Below are positions 1-6,313 of a DNA stretch of 6,965 bases, piece by piece. Source of the DNA: Thermus kawarayensis JCM 12314 (lineage in GTDB: Bacteria; Deinococcota; Deinococci; Deinococcales; Thermaceae); contig BBBL01000078.1 in the NCBI GenBank assembly GCA_001311545.1, forward strand, positions 1 to 6,965, written 5' to 3'. How positions within the stretch are numbered: the stretch's first letter is position 1; every line of letters starts with the position of its first letter. The notes beneath the pieces were generated by a model that was not told the DNA's origin, ran no database searches, and saw nothing but the letters and a program-made list of their open reading frames with translations. The translations under genes were made by a program, and so were the position numbers.

Positions 1-19
1 GGTGGTGGCCGTCCAGGAC
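1..19. other. Short flank beyond the prmC stop
   Basis: Only 19 bases lie beyond the prmC stop codon. No gene start or terminator hairpin can be recognised here, so it is unclear whether the leftward operon continues. Confidence 0.5.
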
Positions 20-874
20 CTACGGACCAGCGAGCGGCCCCTCCTCGCCTTCCAGCTCCTCGGGGGGCCTCCGGGCCCGGAGGTACCGGTCCCGACCCGT
101 GAGGTCCGGTAGCGCCTCCACCGCCTCCCAGCCCCTCCCCTTAAGCTCCTCCCCCAGGAGGCGGACGTTCTCGGGGGCGAGCTCCAAGAGGAGGAAGCCC
201 CGGGCCTAAGGGCCCAAAAGGCCTCCGCCGCCAGGGGGCGGGCCACGGAAAGGCCCTCGGGCCCGGCGTAGAGGGCCAGGGGGTTCTCAAAGGCGAGCTC
301 CTTGGGAGCCACCCCCCGGTAGGCCTCGGGCAGGTAGGGGGGGTTGGCCACCACCAGGTCCAGCCCCCGGAGCCCCCCGGTGAGGGGGGCCGGGAGGAAG
401 GCCACGGAAAGCCCCAGGCGCCTGGCGTTCTCCTGGGCCAGGGCCAAGGCCTTGGGGTCCACCTCGGTGGCGTGGACCTCCGCTTCGGGCAGGTGCCGCT
501 TCAGGGCCAAGGCGATGGTCCCCGTGCCGTGCCCACGTCCAGGATCCGGGGCCTCGAGGGGAGGGGAAGCCCCAGGGCCAGGGCCACAAGCCCCTCCGTC
601 TCGGGGCGGGGGATGAGGACCCCCTCGGCCACCTTCAGGGGCAGGCCGAAGAACTCCACCTCCCCCAGGAGGTACTGGAGGGGGTAGCCGGAGAGGCGCT
701 TTTCCAAAAGGGCCCGGGCCCTTTCCTCGCTCCCCGGGGGCGGGGGCTCCTTGAGCCCGAGGAAAAGGGCCTTGCGGGGAAGGCCCGTGGCCAGGCCGAG
801 AAGGTCCCAGGCCTCTCCCTTGGGGAGGCCCGCGGCCTCAAGCTCCCTTCCAGTTCCCGGAGGAGCCTTATCAC
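20..874 (-). CDS. prmC: PrmC (HemK), peptide chain release factor N5-glutamine methyltransferase (frameshifted in this sequence)
   Basis: By family, PrmC methylates the glutamine of the GGQ motif in release factors RF1 and RF2 in the cytoplasm, using S-adenosylmethionine. The repaired protein is about 285 residues, normal for the family. Seen: an N-terminal helical region with VLIPRPETE (about residues 86-94), the SAM-binding motif I DVGTGTGT (about 113-120, needing one restored base), and the catalytic NPPY motif (178-181, bases 345-334). The GTG start at 874-872 overlaps the jag stop as GTGA, and the first residues MIRLLRELE fit. The stop is TAG at 22-20. Three frame breaks are visible, each fixed by adding one base: near 845-851 (GGG run), at 527-528 (GG inside motif I) and at 198-201 (GGGG). 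Both sides of each break read as PrmC, so these look like sequencing errors in a working gene. It is the last gene seen in the leftward operon. Confidence 0.9.
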
Positions 875-1425
875 GGGGGTAGACCACCACGTGCCGCTCC
901 TCCCCCTCCCCCTGGCTCTCCGTGGTGACCTTGGGATGGTTCTTGAGGAGCATGTGCACCATGCGCCGCTGCGAGGGGGGCATGGGGGGGGAGGGGCAGG
1001 GGCTCGCCCGTGAGCTCCACGGTGAGGGCGGCGTCCTCGGCCAGCTTGCGGATCTTCTCCTCCTGGCGCCTGCGGTAGCCGGCGGCGTCCAGCACCACCC
1101 GGTACTCCCCGCCGAAGTGCTTGGCCAGGACCACCCCGGCCAGGTACTCCACCGCCTTCAGGGTCCGCCCTTCCTTGCCGATGAAGCGGCCCAGGTCCCC
1201 GCCCTTGACCTCGGCCTTCAGGAGGTTCCCCTCCTGGCGCACCTCCACGTAGTGGGCCGGGTCCAGGCGCAGCAGAAGGCCCACCAGGAAGGCCTCCAGG
1301 ACCTCCTTGGGGCCCTTGGGCTTCTCCTCCTTTCCCGCCTCCTTGAGCCCCACCTCCATCGGGGCCTCTTCCAGCACCCCGAGGTCGGCGAGGAGATCGT
1401 CAATGTTCTTTTTCTTCTCCTCCAT
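871..1425 (-). CDS. jag: Jag/KhpB-like KH-R3H RNA-binding protein (frameshifted in this sequence)
   Basis: Jag (also called KhpB or EloR) is a cytoplasmic single-stranded nucleic acid binding protein usually encoded beside yidC. The repaired protein has 184 residues: a charged N-terminal segment (about 1-40), a KH domain with the loop IGKEG (82-86) followed by RTLKAVEYLAG, a basic helix (YRRRQEEKIRKLAE), and a C-terminal R3H domain from about 148 with the Arg-x3-His motif R153/H157 (MPPSQRRMVH) ending in HVVVYPP. Two opposite frame errors surround the R3H domain: one extra C in the run at 984-991 and one missing C in the run at 875-879. With both corrected, the stop is TGA at 873-871, overlapping the prmC GTG. 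The ATG at 1425 lies 9 nt after the yidC stop with no Shine-Dalgarno sequence before it, so translation probably depends on ribosomes finishing yidC. Confidence 0.9.
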   Translation of the reverse strand: MEEKKKNIDDLLADLGVLEEAPMEVGLKEAGKEEKPKGPKEVLEAFLVGLLLRLDPAHYVEVRQEGNLLKAEVKGGDLGRFIGKEGRTLKAVEYLAGVVLAKHFGGEYRVVLDAAGYRRRQEEKIRKLAEDAALTVELTGEPLPLPPHAPLAAAHGAHAPQEPSQGHHGEPGGGGGAARGGLPP

Positions 1426-1427
1426 AA

Positions 1428-1440
1428 GCGTAGTTTACGC
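1428..1440 (-). other. Small perfect hairpin across the yidC stop, just before the jag start
   Basis: On the minus strand GCGTA-AAC-TACGC forms a 5-bp stem with a 3-nt loop. It contains the yidC TAA stop and ends 2 nt before the jag ATG. A ribosome terminating at yidC would cover and open it. A role in coupling is an inference, and a stem this short can arise by chance. Confidence 0.35.
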
Positions 1441-2726
1441 CGCCAGGGGCTTCAGGCTCTTGTTGATGAGCCACTGCTGGAAGAGCCCGATGAGGTTGGA
1501 GAGCACCCAGTAGAGGGTGACCCCGGAGGGGAACTGCAGGACCAGGAAGATGAAGAGGAGGTTCATGAAGAGGCTCTGGCGGATGAGGTCCTTGTTGCCG
1601 TGGGCGGAAATCCAGGTGGAGAGGAAGGTGGTGGCCACGTAGAGGGCCGGGAGGACGTAGAAGGGGTCGGGGAGGGCGAGGTCGGGGATCCAGAGGAGGC
1701 CCTGGCCGAACTCGTAGTTGGCGATGACCTTCCAGAGGATGAAGAGGATGGGCATTTGGATGAAAAGGGGCAGGCACCCGGAGGCGGGGTTCACCTTGTG
1801 TTCCTGGTAGAGCTTCATGGTGGCCTCGGCCCGCTTGTTGGGGTCGTCCCTGTACTTCTCGTTGATCTTCTGGATGAGTGGCTGGAGGCGTTGCATCTCC
1901 GCCATGCTCTTGAACTGCTGGTGCATGAGGGGCCAGAGGAGGAGGCGGACCACCAGGGTGAGGAAGAGGATGGCCAGGCCCCAGCTTCCCGTGTAGCGGA
2001 AGGCCGTTTCCATGAGCCAGAGAAGCCCTAAGGAGAGCTGGCCCCAGAGGTTGGGGGCAAAGAGGCCCGGCAAGGAGAGGAGGCCCTCCACGTGGAAGCG
2101 GACCAGCTCGTTCTGGCCGCCGTAGACCTTGAGGACCTCTCCCGGGGGGAGGAAGACCTCCCCTTCCTTGCCCAGGAGCTTGGCCCTAAAGGGCTTCTCG
2201 GCGAAGGCCACCAGGGCGTAGCCCGCCTTGGGCCGGGTCTGCCAGGCCAGGTAGAGGGCCTGGCCTTCCCCGCTGGGCAGGGGTTCCTTCTGCCCCTCCA
2301 GGAGGATCTTGGGGGTGCCTTGGGGGGCGAGCCTTAAGGTGAGGGGGAAGTCGGCGGCCACCTCCACGGTGTACCGCCCCTTGGCGATGCGGTAGGTGAG
2401 GGTGCCCTGGGGCCCTTGGAAGCGGGCCAGGAGCCGGCCGTCCTCCACCTGAAAGGCCGCCTTTTCCGGGCGGAAGCCACGGGGGAGAGGATGGGGCCTC
2501 CGGCTGCGAGGCTTGGGGCCCGGGTGTAGTCGCCGATCTGGGTGCCCTTGTAGGTCTTCACGTACCAGCCCACCACCTGGCCCTGGGCGTCAAAGGCCAG
2601 GTCCATGAGGTTGGTGACGGCCAGCTTTTCCGGTTTGCCGTCCCCGCTCAAGTCCAGGTCCTTGAAGGTGGCCTCCAGGGCCAAGGCGGGCACCAGGAGA
2701 AGGGCCAGGGCAAGGAGCCGCTTCAT
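1435..2726 (-). CDS. yidC: YidC membrane protein insertase (one frameshift in this sequence)
   Basis: YidC inserts and folds inner-membrane proteins, alone or with SecYEG. The repaired protein has 430 residues. Seen: an N-terminal hydrophobic segment (about 1-17, [17 protein letters not shown]), a short periplasmic domain (about 20-215), then the conserved five-helix core. The core has the groove arginine R261 in [12 protein letters not shown], a cytoplasmic helical loop ([20 protein letters not shown]), [15 protein letters not shown] (about 313-327), and the C-terminal [13 protein letters not shown] segment with QQ. There is no lipobox cysteine. The ATG overlaps the yidD stop as ATGA, and an AAGGAGG site lies 7 nt upstream at 2740-2734. 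A single base is missing from the C run at 2481-2485, at about residue 80. Restoring it gives [19 protein letters not shown] without a break. Because yidC is generally essential, an assembly or read error is likelier than a mutation. Confidence 0.95.
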
Positions 2727-2971
2727 CGCACCCCCTCCTTGGCCCGCCTGGGCGGGAAGACCAGGGGCACGGGGTCCAGTCCCCCTGGGTGGAGGGGGTG
2801 GCACCGGAGGAGGCGCCTCGCCGCCAGGTAGCTACCCCAGAAGGCCCCGTGCCGTTCTAGGGCCTCGAGGGCGTAGGCCGAGCAGGTGGGATGGAAGCGG
2901 CAGGTCCGGGGCTTGAGGGGGGAGAGGAAGCGCCGGTAGGCTTTCACCAAAAGGATCAGGAAGCCACGCAC
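2723..2971 (-). CDS. yidD: YidD, membrane protein insertion efficiency factor
   Basis: YidD is a small protein attached to the inner face of the membrane that improves insertion of YidC substrates. This 82-residue protein has the family layout: an N-terminal amphipathic/hydrophobic helix (about 3-16), the cysteine signature [12 protein letters not shown] with Cys24 and Cys30, a third cysteine in RCHP (Cys57), and HPGGLDPVP (about 61-69). The start is GTG at 2971, 13 nt after the rnpA stop, behind a weak AGGCGG site. The TGA stop overlaps the yidC ATG by 4 nt, fitting translation coupled with the insertase it helps. The gene is intact. The arginine-rich tail ([10 protein letters not shown]) is variable in the family. 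Confidence 0.95.
   Translation of the reverse strand: MRGFLILLVKAYRRFLSPLKPRTCRFHPTCSAYALEALERHGAFWGSYLAARRLLRCHPLHPGGLDPVPLVFPPRRAKEGVR
2734..2740 (-). promoter_or_regulatory. Ribosome binding site for yidC inside the end of yidD
   Basis: AAGGAGG on the minus strand lies 7 nt before the yidC ATG. It supports starting YidC at [11 protein letters not shown] rather than at an in-frame ATG farther upstream, which would overlap yidD heavily. Confidence 0.8.
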
Positions 2972-2984
2972 GCCGCCTATTGTA

Positions 2985-3467
2985 TCAGCCGCTTTTCCTC
3001 AAGGCGCGCACCAGGTCCTGGAAGAGGGCGGCGAAGTCCGCCTCCCGGGCCTCGGGGGTGGCCACCAGGAGGAGGTGGGCCCCCGGGAGGTGGAGGCGGC
3101 GGAGGATCTCCCTAAGCCGCCTTTTGATGCGGTTCCGCACCACCGCCTTGCCCACCTTCTTGGAGACCACGATCCCCACGCGCAGCTCTGGGGCGGGGAG
3201 CCACTTCACGCTCACGTACCGGCCCCTTCCCGCCCTCCCCTTCCGGAGGCGCTGGAAGGCCCGGTCTCCCTTTAAGGAAAGGAGCTTGCCCCCCGGGGTG
3301 GGGGGCTTGGGGCCTAGCGCTTCCGCACCGCGGGGGTCAGGCGCCAGCGGCCCTTCTGCCGCCTGCGCTTCAGCACCCTCCTGCCGCCTGGGGTCCGCAT
3401 GCGGGCCCGGAAGCCGTGGGTCTTGGCCCGCTTCCTCCGGTTGGGCTGCCAGGTCCTTTTCATTCAT
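2985..3467 (-). CDS. rnpA: RNase P protein component (C5) with Thermus-type N-terminal extension
   Basis: This is the protein subunit of ribonuclease P, which helps the catalytic RNA bind and cleave the 5' leader of precursor tRNAs. It has 160 residues, against roughly 110-120 in most bacteria and 163 reported for T. thermophilus. Residues about 63-160 form the family fold: [35 protein letters not shown] with the RNR signature near 111-121, then LREILRR and HLLLVATP. The first 51 residues are encoded by the same DNA as rpmH in another frame; with a linker to about 62 they form a Pro/Ala/Gly/Glu-rich, probably disordered extension. The ATG at 3467 was chosen over an in-frame GTG at 3512 because it follows the GGAGG site at 3475-3471 (3-nt gap), lies 4 nt from the rpmH ATG, and because the longer version would begin inside the predicted promoter. 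The gene has no frame errors. Confidence 0.95.
   Translation of the reverse strand: MNEKDLAAQPEEAGQDPRLPGPHADPRRQEGAEAQAAEGPLAPDPRGAEALGPKPPTPGGKLLSLKGDRAFQRLRKGRAGRGRYVSVKWLPAPELRVGIVVSKKVGKAVVRNRIKRRLREILRRLHLPGAHLLLVATPEAREADFAALFQDLVRALRKSG
3314..3463 (-). CDS. rpmH: 50S ribosomal protein L34, nested inside rnpA
   Basis: L34 is a small, very basic protein of the large ribosomal subunit. This 49-residue protein begins [18 protein letters not shown], continues with [20 protein letters not shown] and ends LTPAVRKR before a TAG stop at 3316-3314. It is full length and matches the L34 family throughout. The whole gene lies within rnpA in a different reading frame. Its ATG is 4 nt downstream of the rnpA ATG (ATGAATG), so both starts must use the one Shine-Dalgarno site at 3477-3471. 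The gap from GGAGG is 7 nt for rpmH and only 3 nt for rnpA, which should favour L34 output. This fits the greater cellular need for a ribosomal protein, but is an inference. Confidence 0.97.
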   Translation of the reverse strand: MKRTWQPNRRKRAKTHGFRARMRTPGGRRVLKRRRQKGRWRLTPAVRKR

Positions 3468-3470
3468 TTC

Positions 3471-3477
3471 CCTCCCT
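3471..3477 (-). promoter_or_regulatory. Shared ribosome binding site for rnpA and rpmH
   Basis: AGGGAGG on the minus strand is the only Shine-Dalgarno sequence before the two overlapping starts. It sits 3 nt before the rnpA ATG (3467) and 7 nt before the rpmH ATG (3463). One site serving two frames sets the ratio of RNase P protein to L34. Confidence 0.85.
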
Positions 3478-3502
3478 GGGGCCTGGGGCCGATACCCTAA
3501 AG

Positions 3503-3511
3503 AGTGTAGCA
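3503..3511 (-). promoter_or_regulatory. Extended -10 promoter for the rpmH/rnpA operon
   Basis: TGCTACACT on the minus strand is a TGn extended -10 element, with TACACT matching TATAAT at four of six positions. No good -35 hexamer lies 16-18 bp upstream; TTAGAC sits 21 bp upstream. An A7 tract at 3545-3539, about 43-49 bp before the predicted start near 3496, is placed like an UP element. The leader would be about 29 nt. Confidence 0.55.
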
Positions 3512-3564
3512 CAAGGGAAGGGGAACCTGGTCTAACGGTTTTTTTGCAGGCAGGCGGCCTGGCG

Positions 3565-3594
3565 TTGACAACTCCCGCCCGGCTCCCCTATACT
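3565..3594 (+). promoter_or_regulatory. Sigma-A promoter of the livG/acyl-CoA synthetase/livH operon
   Basis: A perfect -35 box TTGACA (3565-3570) and a near-consensus -10 box TATACT (3589-3594) are 18 bp apart. Transcription should start near 3601, leaving a leader of about 23 nt before the GTG at 3624. These are the strongest promoter hexamers in the window. Confidence 0.85.
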
Positions 3595-3600
3595 CCCCGG

Positions 3601-3614
3601 TAAACGGTCGTTAG
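3601..3614 (+). promoter_or_regulatory. Palindromic operator, PaaR-like (TetR family)
   Basis: TAAACGGTCGTTAG contains the inverted repeat AACG-GT-CGTT (3603-3612) at the predicted transcription start, a position where a bound repressor would block RNA polymerase. From memory, the consensus for Thermus thermophilus PaaR, a TetR-family repressor released by phenylacetyl-CoA, is CNAACGNNCGTTNG. This site matches 9 of its 10 fixed positions, differing only at the first base. The palindrome is seen directly. The regulator's identity is inferred, since no regulator gene lies in the window. Confidence 0.6.
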
Positions 3615-3620
3615 GGAGGG
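3613..3620 (+). promoter_or_regulatory. Ribosome binding site for livG
   Basis: AGGGAGGG, with its GGAGG core 4 nt before the GTG at 3624, sets the start of the ATPase gene. It directly follows the palindromic operator. Confidence 0.75.
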
Positions 3621-3623
3621 ACC

Positions 3624-4385
3624 GTGGCCCAACTGGCGGTGGAGAACATCACCCTCACCTTTGGCGGCGTGGCGGCCCTTTCGGCGGTCTCCTTGCAGGT
3701 GGCCCGGGGGGAGCTGGTTTCGGTGATCGGGCCCAACGGGGCGGGGAAGACGAGCCTCTTGAACTGCATCTCCGGCTTCTACCACCCCGAGCGAGGACGC
3801 ATCCTCTTTGAAGGGCAGGAGATCACCCGCTCAAGCCCCCACGAGATCACCAGGCGGGGGATCGCCCGCGCCTTTCAGAACATAGAGCTCTTCTCCGGCC
3901 TCACCGTGCTGGAGAACCTCATGCTGGCCAGGCACACCCACCTGCGTTACGGCCTTTTGCAGGCGGGCCTGTTCTACGGCCGGGCCTTGCGGGAGGAGGT
4001 GGAGAACCGCAAGGCGGTGGAGGAGGTCATAGACTTCATGGAGCTGGAGCCTTACCGCAAGGCCCTGGTGGGGAACCTCCCCTATGGGGTGAGGAAGCGG
4101 GTGGAGGTGGCCCGGGCCCTTTCCCTCTCCCCCAGGCTCCTCCTCTTGGACGAGCCCATGGCGGGGATGACCCTGGAGGAAAAGGAGGACATGGTGCGCT
4201 TCATCCTGGAGATCCGGGCCCGGGGCACCACGGTCATCCTCATAGAGCACGACCTGGGGGTGGTCATGGACATCTCCGACCGGGTCTACGTCCTGGACTT
4301 CGGCCAGGTCATCGCCGAGGGCAGGCCGGAGGAGGTGGCCAGGAACCCCAGGGTGCAGGAGGCCTACCTGGGGGTGGAGGCGTGA
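3624..4385 (+). CDS. ABC transporter ATP-binding protein, LivG type
   Basis: This is the cytoplasmic ATPase of a branched-chain-amino-acid-type (HAAT) uptake ABC transporter; it powers import through LivH/LivM-type permeases. The 253-residue length is normal. Seen: Walker A GPNGAGKT (36-43), Q-loop glutamine Q85 (ARAFQN), an ABC signature at 151-160 reading NLPYGVRKRV instead of LSGGQ, Walker B LLLLDEP with D176/E177, and the switch histidine H209 in LIEHDLGVVMDISDRVYVLDFG, a segment typical of LivG. The start is GTG at 3624. The TGA stop overlaps the next gene's GTG. The neighbouring acyl-CoA synthetase, and a possible phenylacetyl-CoA-responsive operator, suggest the substrate is an aromatic or other carboxylic acid rather than an amino acid; this is inferred from context. 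The gene is intact. Confidence 0.93.
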   Translation: MAQLAVENITLTFGGVAALSAVSLQVARGELVSVIGPNGAGKTSLLNCISGFYHPERGRILFEGQEITRSSPHEITRRGIARAFQNIELFSGLTVLENLMLARHTHLRYGLLQAGLFYGRALREEVENRKAVEEVIDFMELEPYRKALVGNLPYGVRKRVEVARALSLSPRLLLLDEPMAGMTLEEKEDMVRFILEIRARGTTVILIEHDLGVVMDISDRVYVLDFGQVIAEGRPEEVARNPRVQEAYLGVEA

Positions 4386-6313
4386 AGGCCTTGAGGCCCA
4401 CCTACGAGATGAAGCGCTACACCCTGCCCCAGCTCCTCAGGCTTCGCGCCCAGGAGGAGGGGGACCGGGTGGCTCCGGGAAAAGGACTACGGAATCTGGA
4501 ACGAGATCACCTACGCCCAGTACTACGAGAACGTCCTCCTCTTCGCCCACGGCCTCCTGGCCTTGGGTTTCGGGCCGGGGGAGAGGCTTGCCATCATCGC
4601 CGACAACATCCCCGAGTGGCTTTACGCCGAGCTCGGGGCCCAGGCGGTGCGGGGCATCAGCGTGGGGGTCTACCAGAGTAGCCTCCCCCAGGAGATCGCC
4701 TACATGCTCACCTACACCGGGGCCAGCGTGGTCCTGGCCGAGGACCAGGAGCAGGTGGACAAGCTCTACGAGATCCGGAACGAGATCCCCCACGTGCGCC
4801 ACGTGATCTACGAGGACGAGAAGGGGATGCGGGGCTACAGGGACCCCTGGCTCCTCTCCTTCGCCGAGGTGCTGGAGCGGGGGCGGGAGCACCGGAGGAA
4901 GCACCCGGATGCGGTGGAGAGGCTTCTCCTCGAGGCCAGCCCGGAGGAGGTCTGCCACCTCTCCTCCACCTCCGGCACCACGGGAAGGCCCAAGGCGGCC
5001 ATGCTCCGCCACCGCAACCTGATCCACATGGGGGTGGCCCTGCAGGAGGTGGACCCCCTTCTGCCCACGGACGACTACCTCTCCTTCCTGCCCCTGGCCT
5101 GGATCGGGGAGCAGATGATGTCCGTGGCCATGGCCCTCACCGGGGGGTTCGCCGTCAACTTCCCCGAGGCGGTGGAAACCGCCATGCAGGACCTGAAGGA
5201 GATCGGCCCCCACGTGATGTTTAGCCCTCCCCGGGTCTGGGAAAGCATCCAGAGCCAGATCTGGGTGCGCATCTCGGAAAGCTACGCCCTCAACCGCTTC
5301 GTCTACGAGAGGCTCCTTAGGGTGGGCTACCGGGCGGCGGAGTACCGCATGCGGGGGAAGCCCATGCCCCCTGCCCTCCGCTTCGCCTACGGGCTTGCCG
5401 ACCGGGTCCTTTTCCGGCCCCTAAGGGACCAGCTCGGCTTCCTGCGCCTTCGGCGGGCTTACACCGGGGGTGCGGCTTTGGGTCCCGATGTCTTCCGCTT
5501 CTTCCACGCCATCGGGGTCAACCTCAAGCAGATCTACGGCCAGACGGAGATCATCGGCATCGCTTCGTCCACCGGGACGGGGACGTGCGCCACGACACCG
5601 TGGGCCTGCCCATCCCCGGCACCGAGGTCAGGATCAGCGAGGAGGGGGAGATCCTCTGCCGCTCCGACGCCGTCTGCGCCGGGTACTGGGAAAGGCCCGA
5701 GGCCACCGCCGAGACCTTCCGGGAGGGCTGGCTCCACACCGGGGATGCGGGCTACCTCACGGAGGACGGGCACCTGGTGGTCATTGACCGCCTCTCCGAC
5801 GTGATGCGCACCGAGAGGGGCACCCTCTTCAGCCCCCAGTTCGTGGAGAACAAGCTGAAGTTCTCCCCCTACATCAAGGAGGCCGTGGTCTTCGGCCATG
5901 GGAAGCCCTTTTTGGCGGCCTTCCTCAACATAGACCCCCAGACCGTGGGCAAGTGGGCCGAGGACCGGGGCCTGGCCTACACCACCTACCTGGACCTCTC
6001 CCTGAAGCCCGAGGTGGCCGAGCTGGTCCGCAAGGAGGTGGAGAAGGCCAACGCCGAGCTTCCCGAGGAGCTAAGGGTCCGCCGCTTCGTCCTCCTCTAC
6101 AAGCTCCTGGACGCCGACGACGAGGAGCTCACCCGCACGGGCAAGGTGCGCCGGGGCCTCATCGCCAAGAAGTACGCCCCCCTGGTGGAGGCCCTCTACT
6201 CGGGGGCGCGGGAGGTGGAGGTGGAGGCGGAGTACCGCTACCAGGACGGCACCGTTCAGCGGGTGCGGGCCGGGGTGCCGGTGTGGGACCTGGGAGAGGG
6301 GGTGTTGGTGTGA
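4382..6313 (+). CDS. AMP-forming acyl-CoA synthetase (long-chain/aromatic acid CoA ligase family; frameshifted in this sequence)
   Basis: Members of this ANL family join a carboxylic acid to CoA through an acyl-AMP intermediate, using ATP. The repaired protein has about 644 residues. Seen: the ATP-binding loop STSGTTGRPK (about 196-205), YGQTE (about 386-390), TGD (454-456), DRLSD (from 470), and the C-terminal catalytic lysine in TRTGKVRRG (K589). The segment RTERGTLFSPQFVENKL replaces the usual GENI-type stretch; I associate this form with synthetases encoded in Liv-type transporter operons. The GTG start at 4382 overlaps the livG stop (GTGA). An alternative start is ATG at 4409. Frame breaks lie near 4470-4476 (two bases missing, giving DRVALREKDYGIW, or one extra) and near 5562-5566 (one missing). 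Family sequence continues on both sides of each, so these are probably sequencing errors. The exact substrate cannot be read from the sequence; uptake coupled to CoA activation is inferred. Confidence 0.9.

Noticed and set aside
922..2031. Long open frame (369 codons) on the plus strand opposite jag and yidC
   Set aside because: Its protein is a Leu/Glu/Gly/Val-rich string with no recognisable domain. Long antisense frames are common in very GC-rich DNA, and the opposite strand encodes clear YidC and Jag.
3468..3512. In-frame GTG at 3512 giving a 175-residue RNase P protein
   Set aside because: It would start inside the predicted extended -10 element and has no clear SD. The ATG at 3467 has an SD and fits the known Thermus gene.
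3524..3545. Possible rho-independent terminator (AACC...GGTT followed by T7) on the plus strand
   Set aside because: The stem is only 4 bp with a 9-nt loop, and no plus-strand gene lies upstream that would need termination. The T run fits better as an A tract for the rpmH promoter.
4382..4681. Separate 99-residue protein at the start of the synthetase gene
   Set aside because: Only its first 30 or so residues are family-like; after the break near 4470 it becomes Arg/Pro-rich noise while the true synthetase sequence continues in another frame.
4437..5213. 258-codon open frame on the minus strand opposite the acyl-CoA synthetase
   Set aside because: It is low-complexity and Val/Leu/His/Gly-rich, with no SD or promoter, and mirrors the codon bias of the real gene on the other strand.
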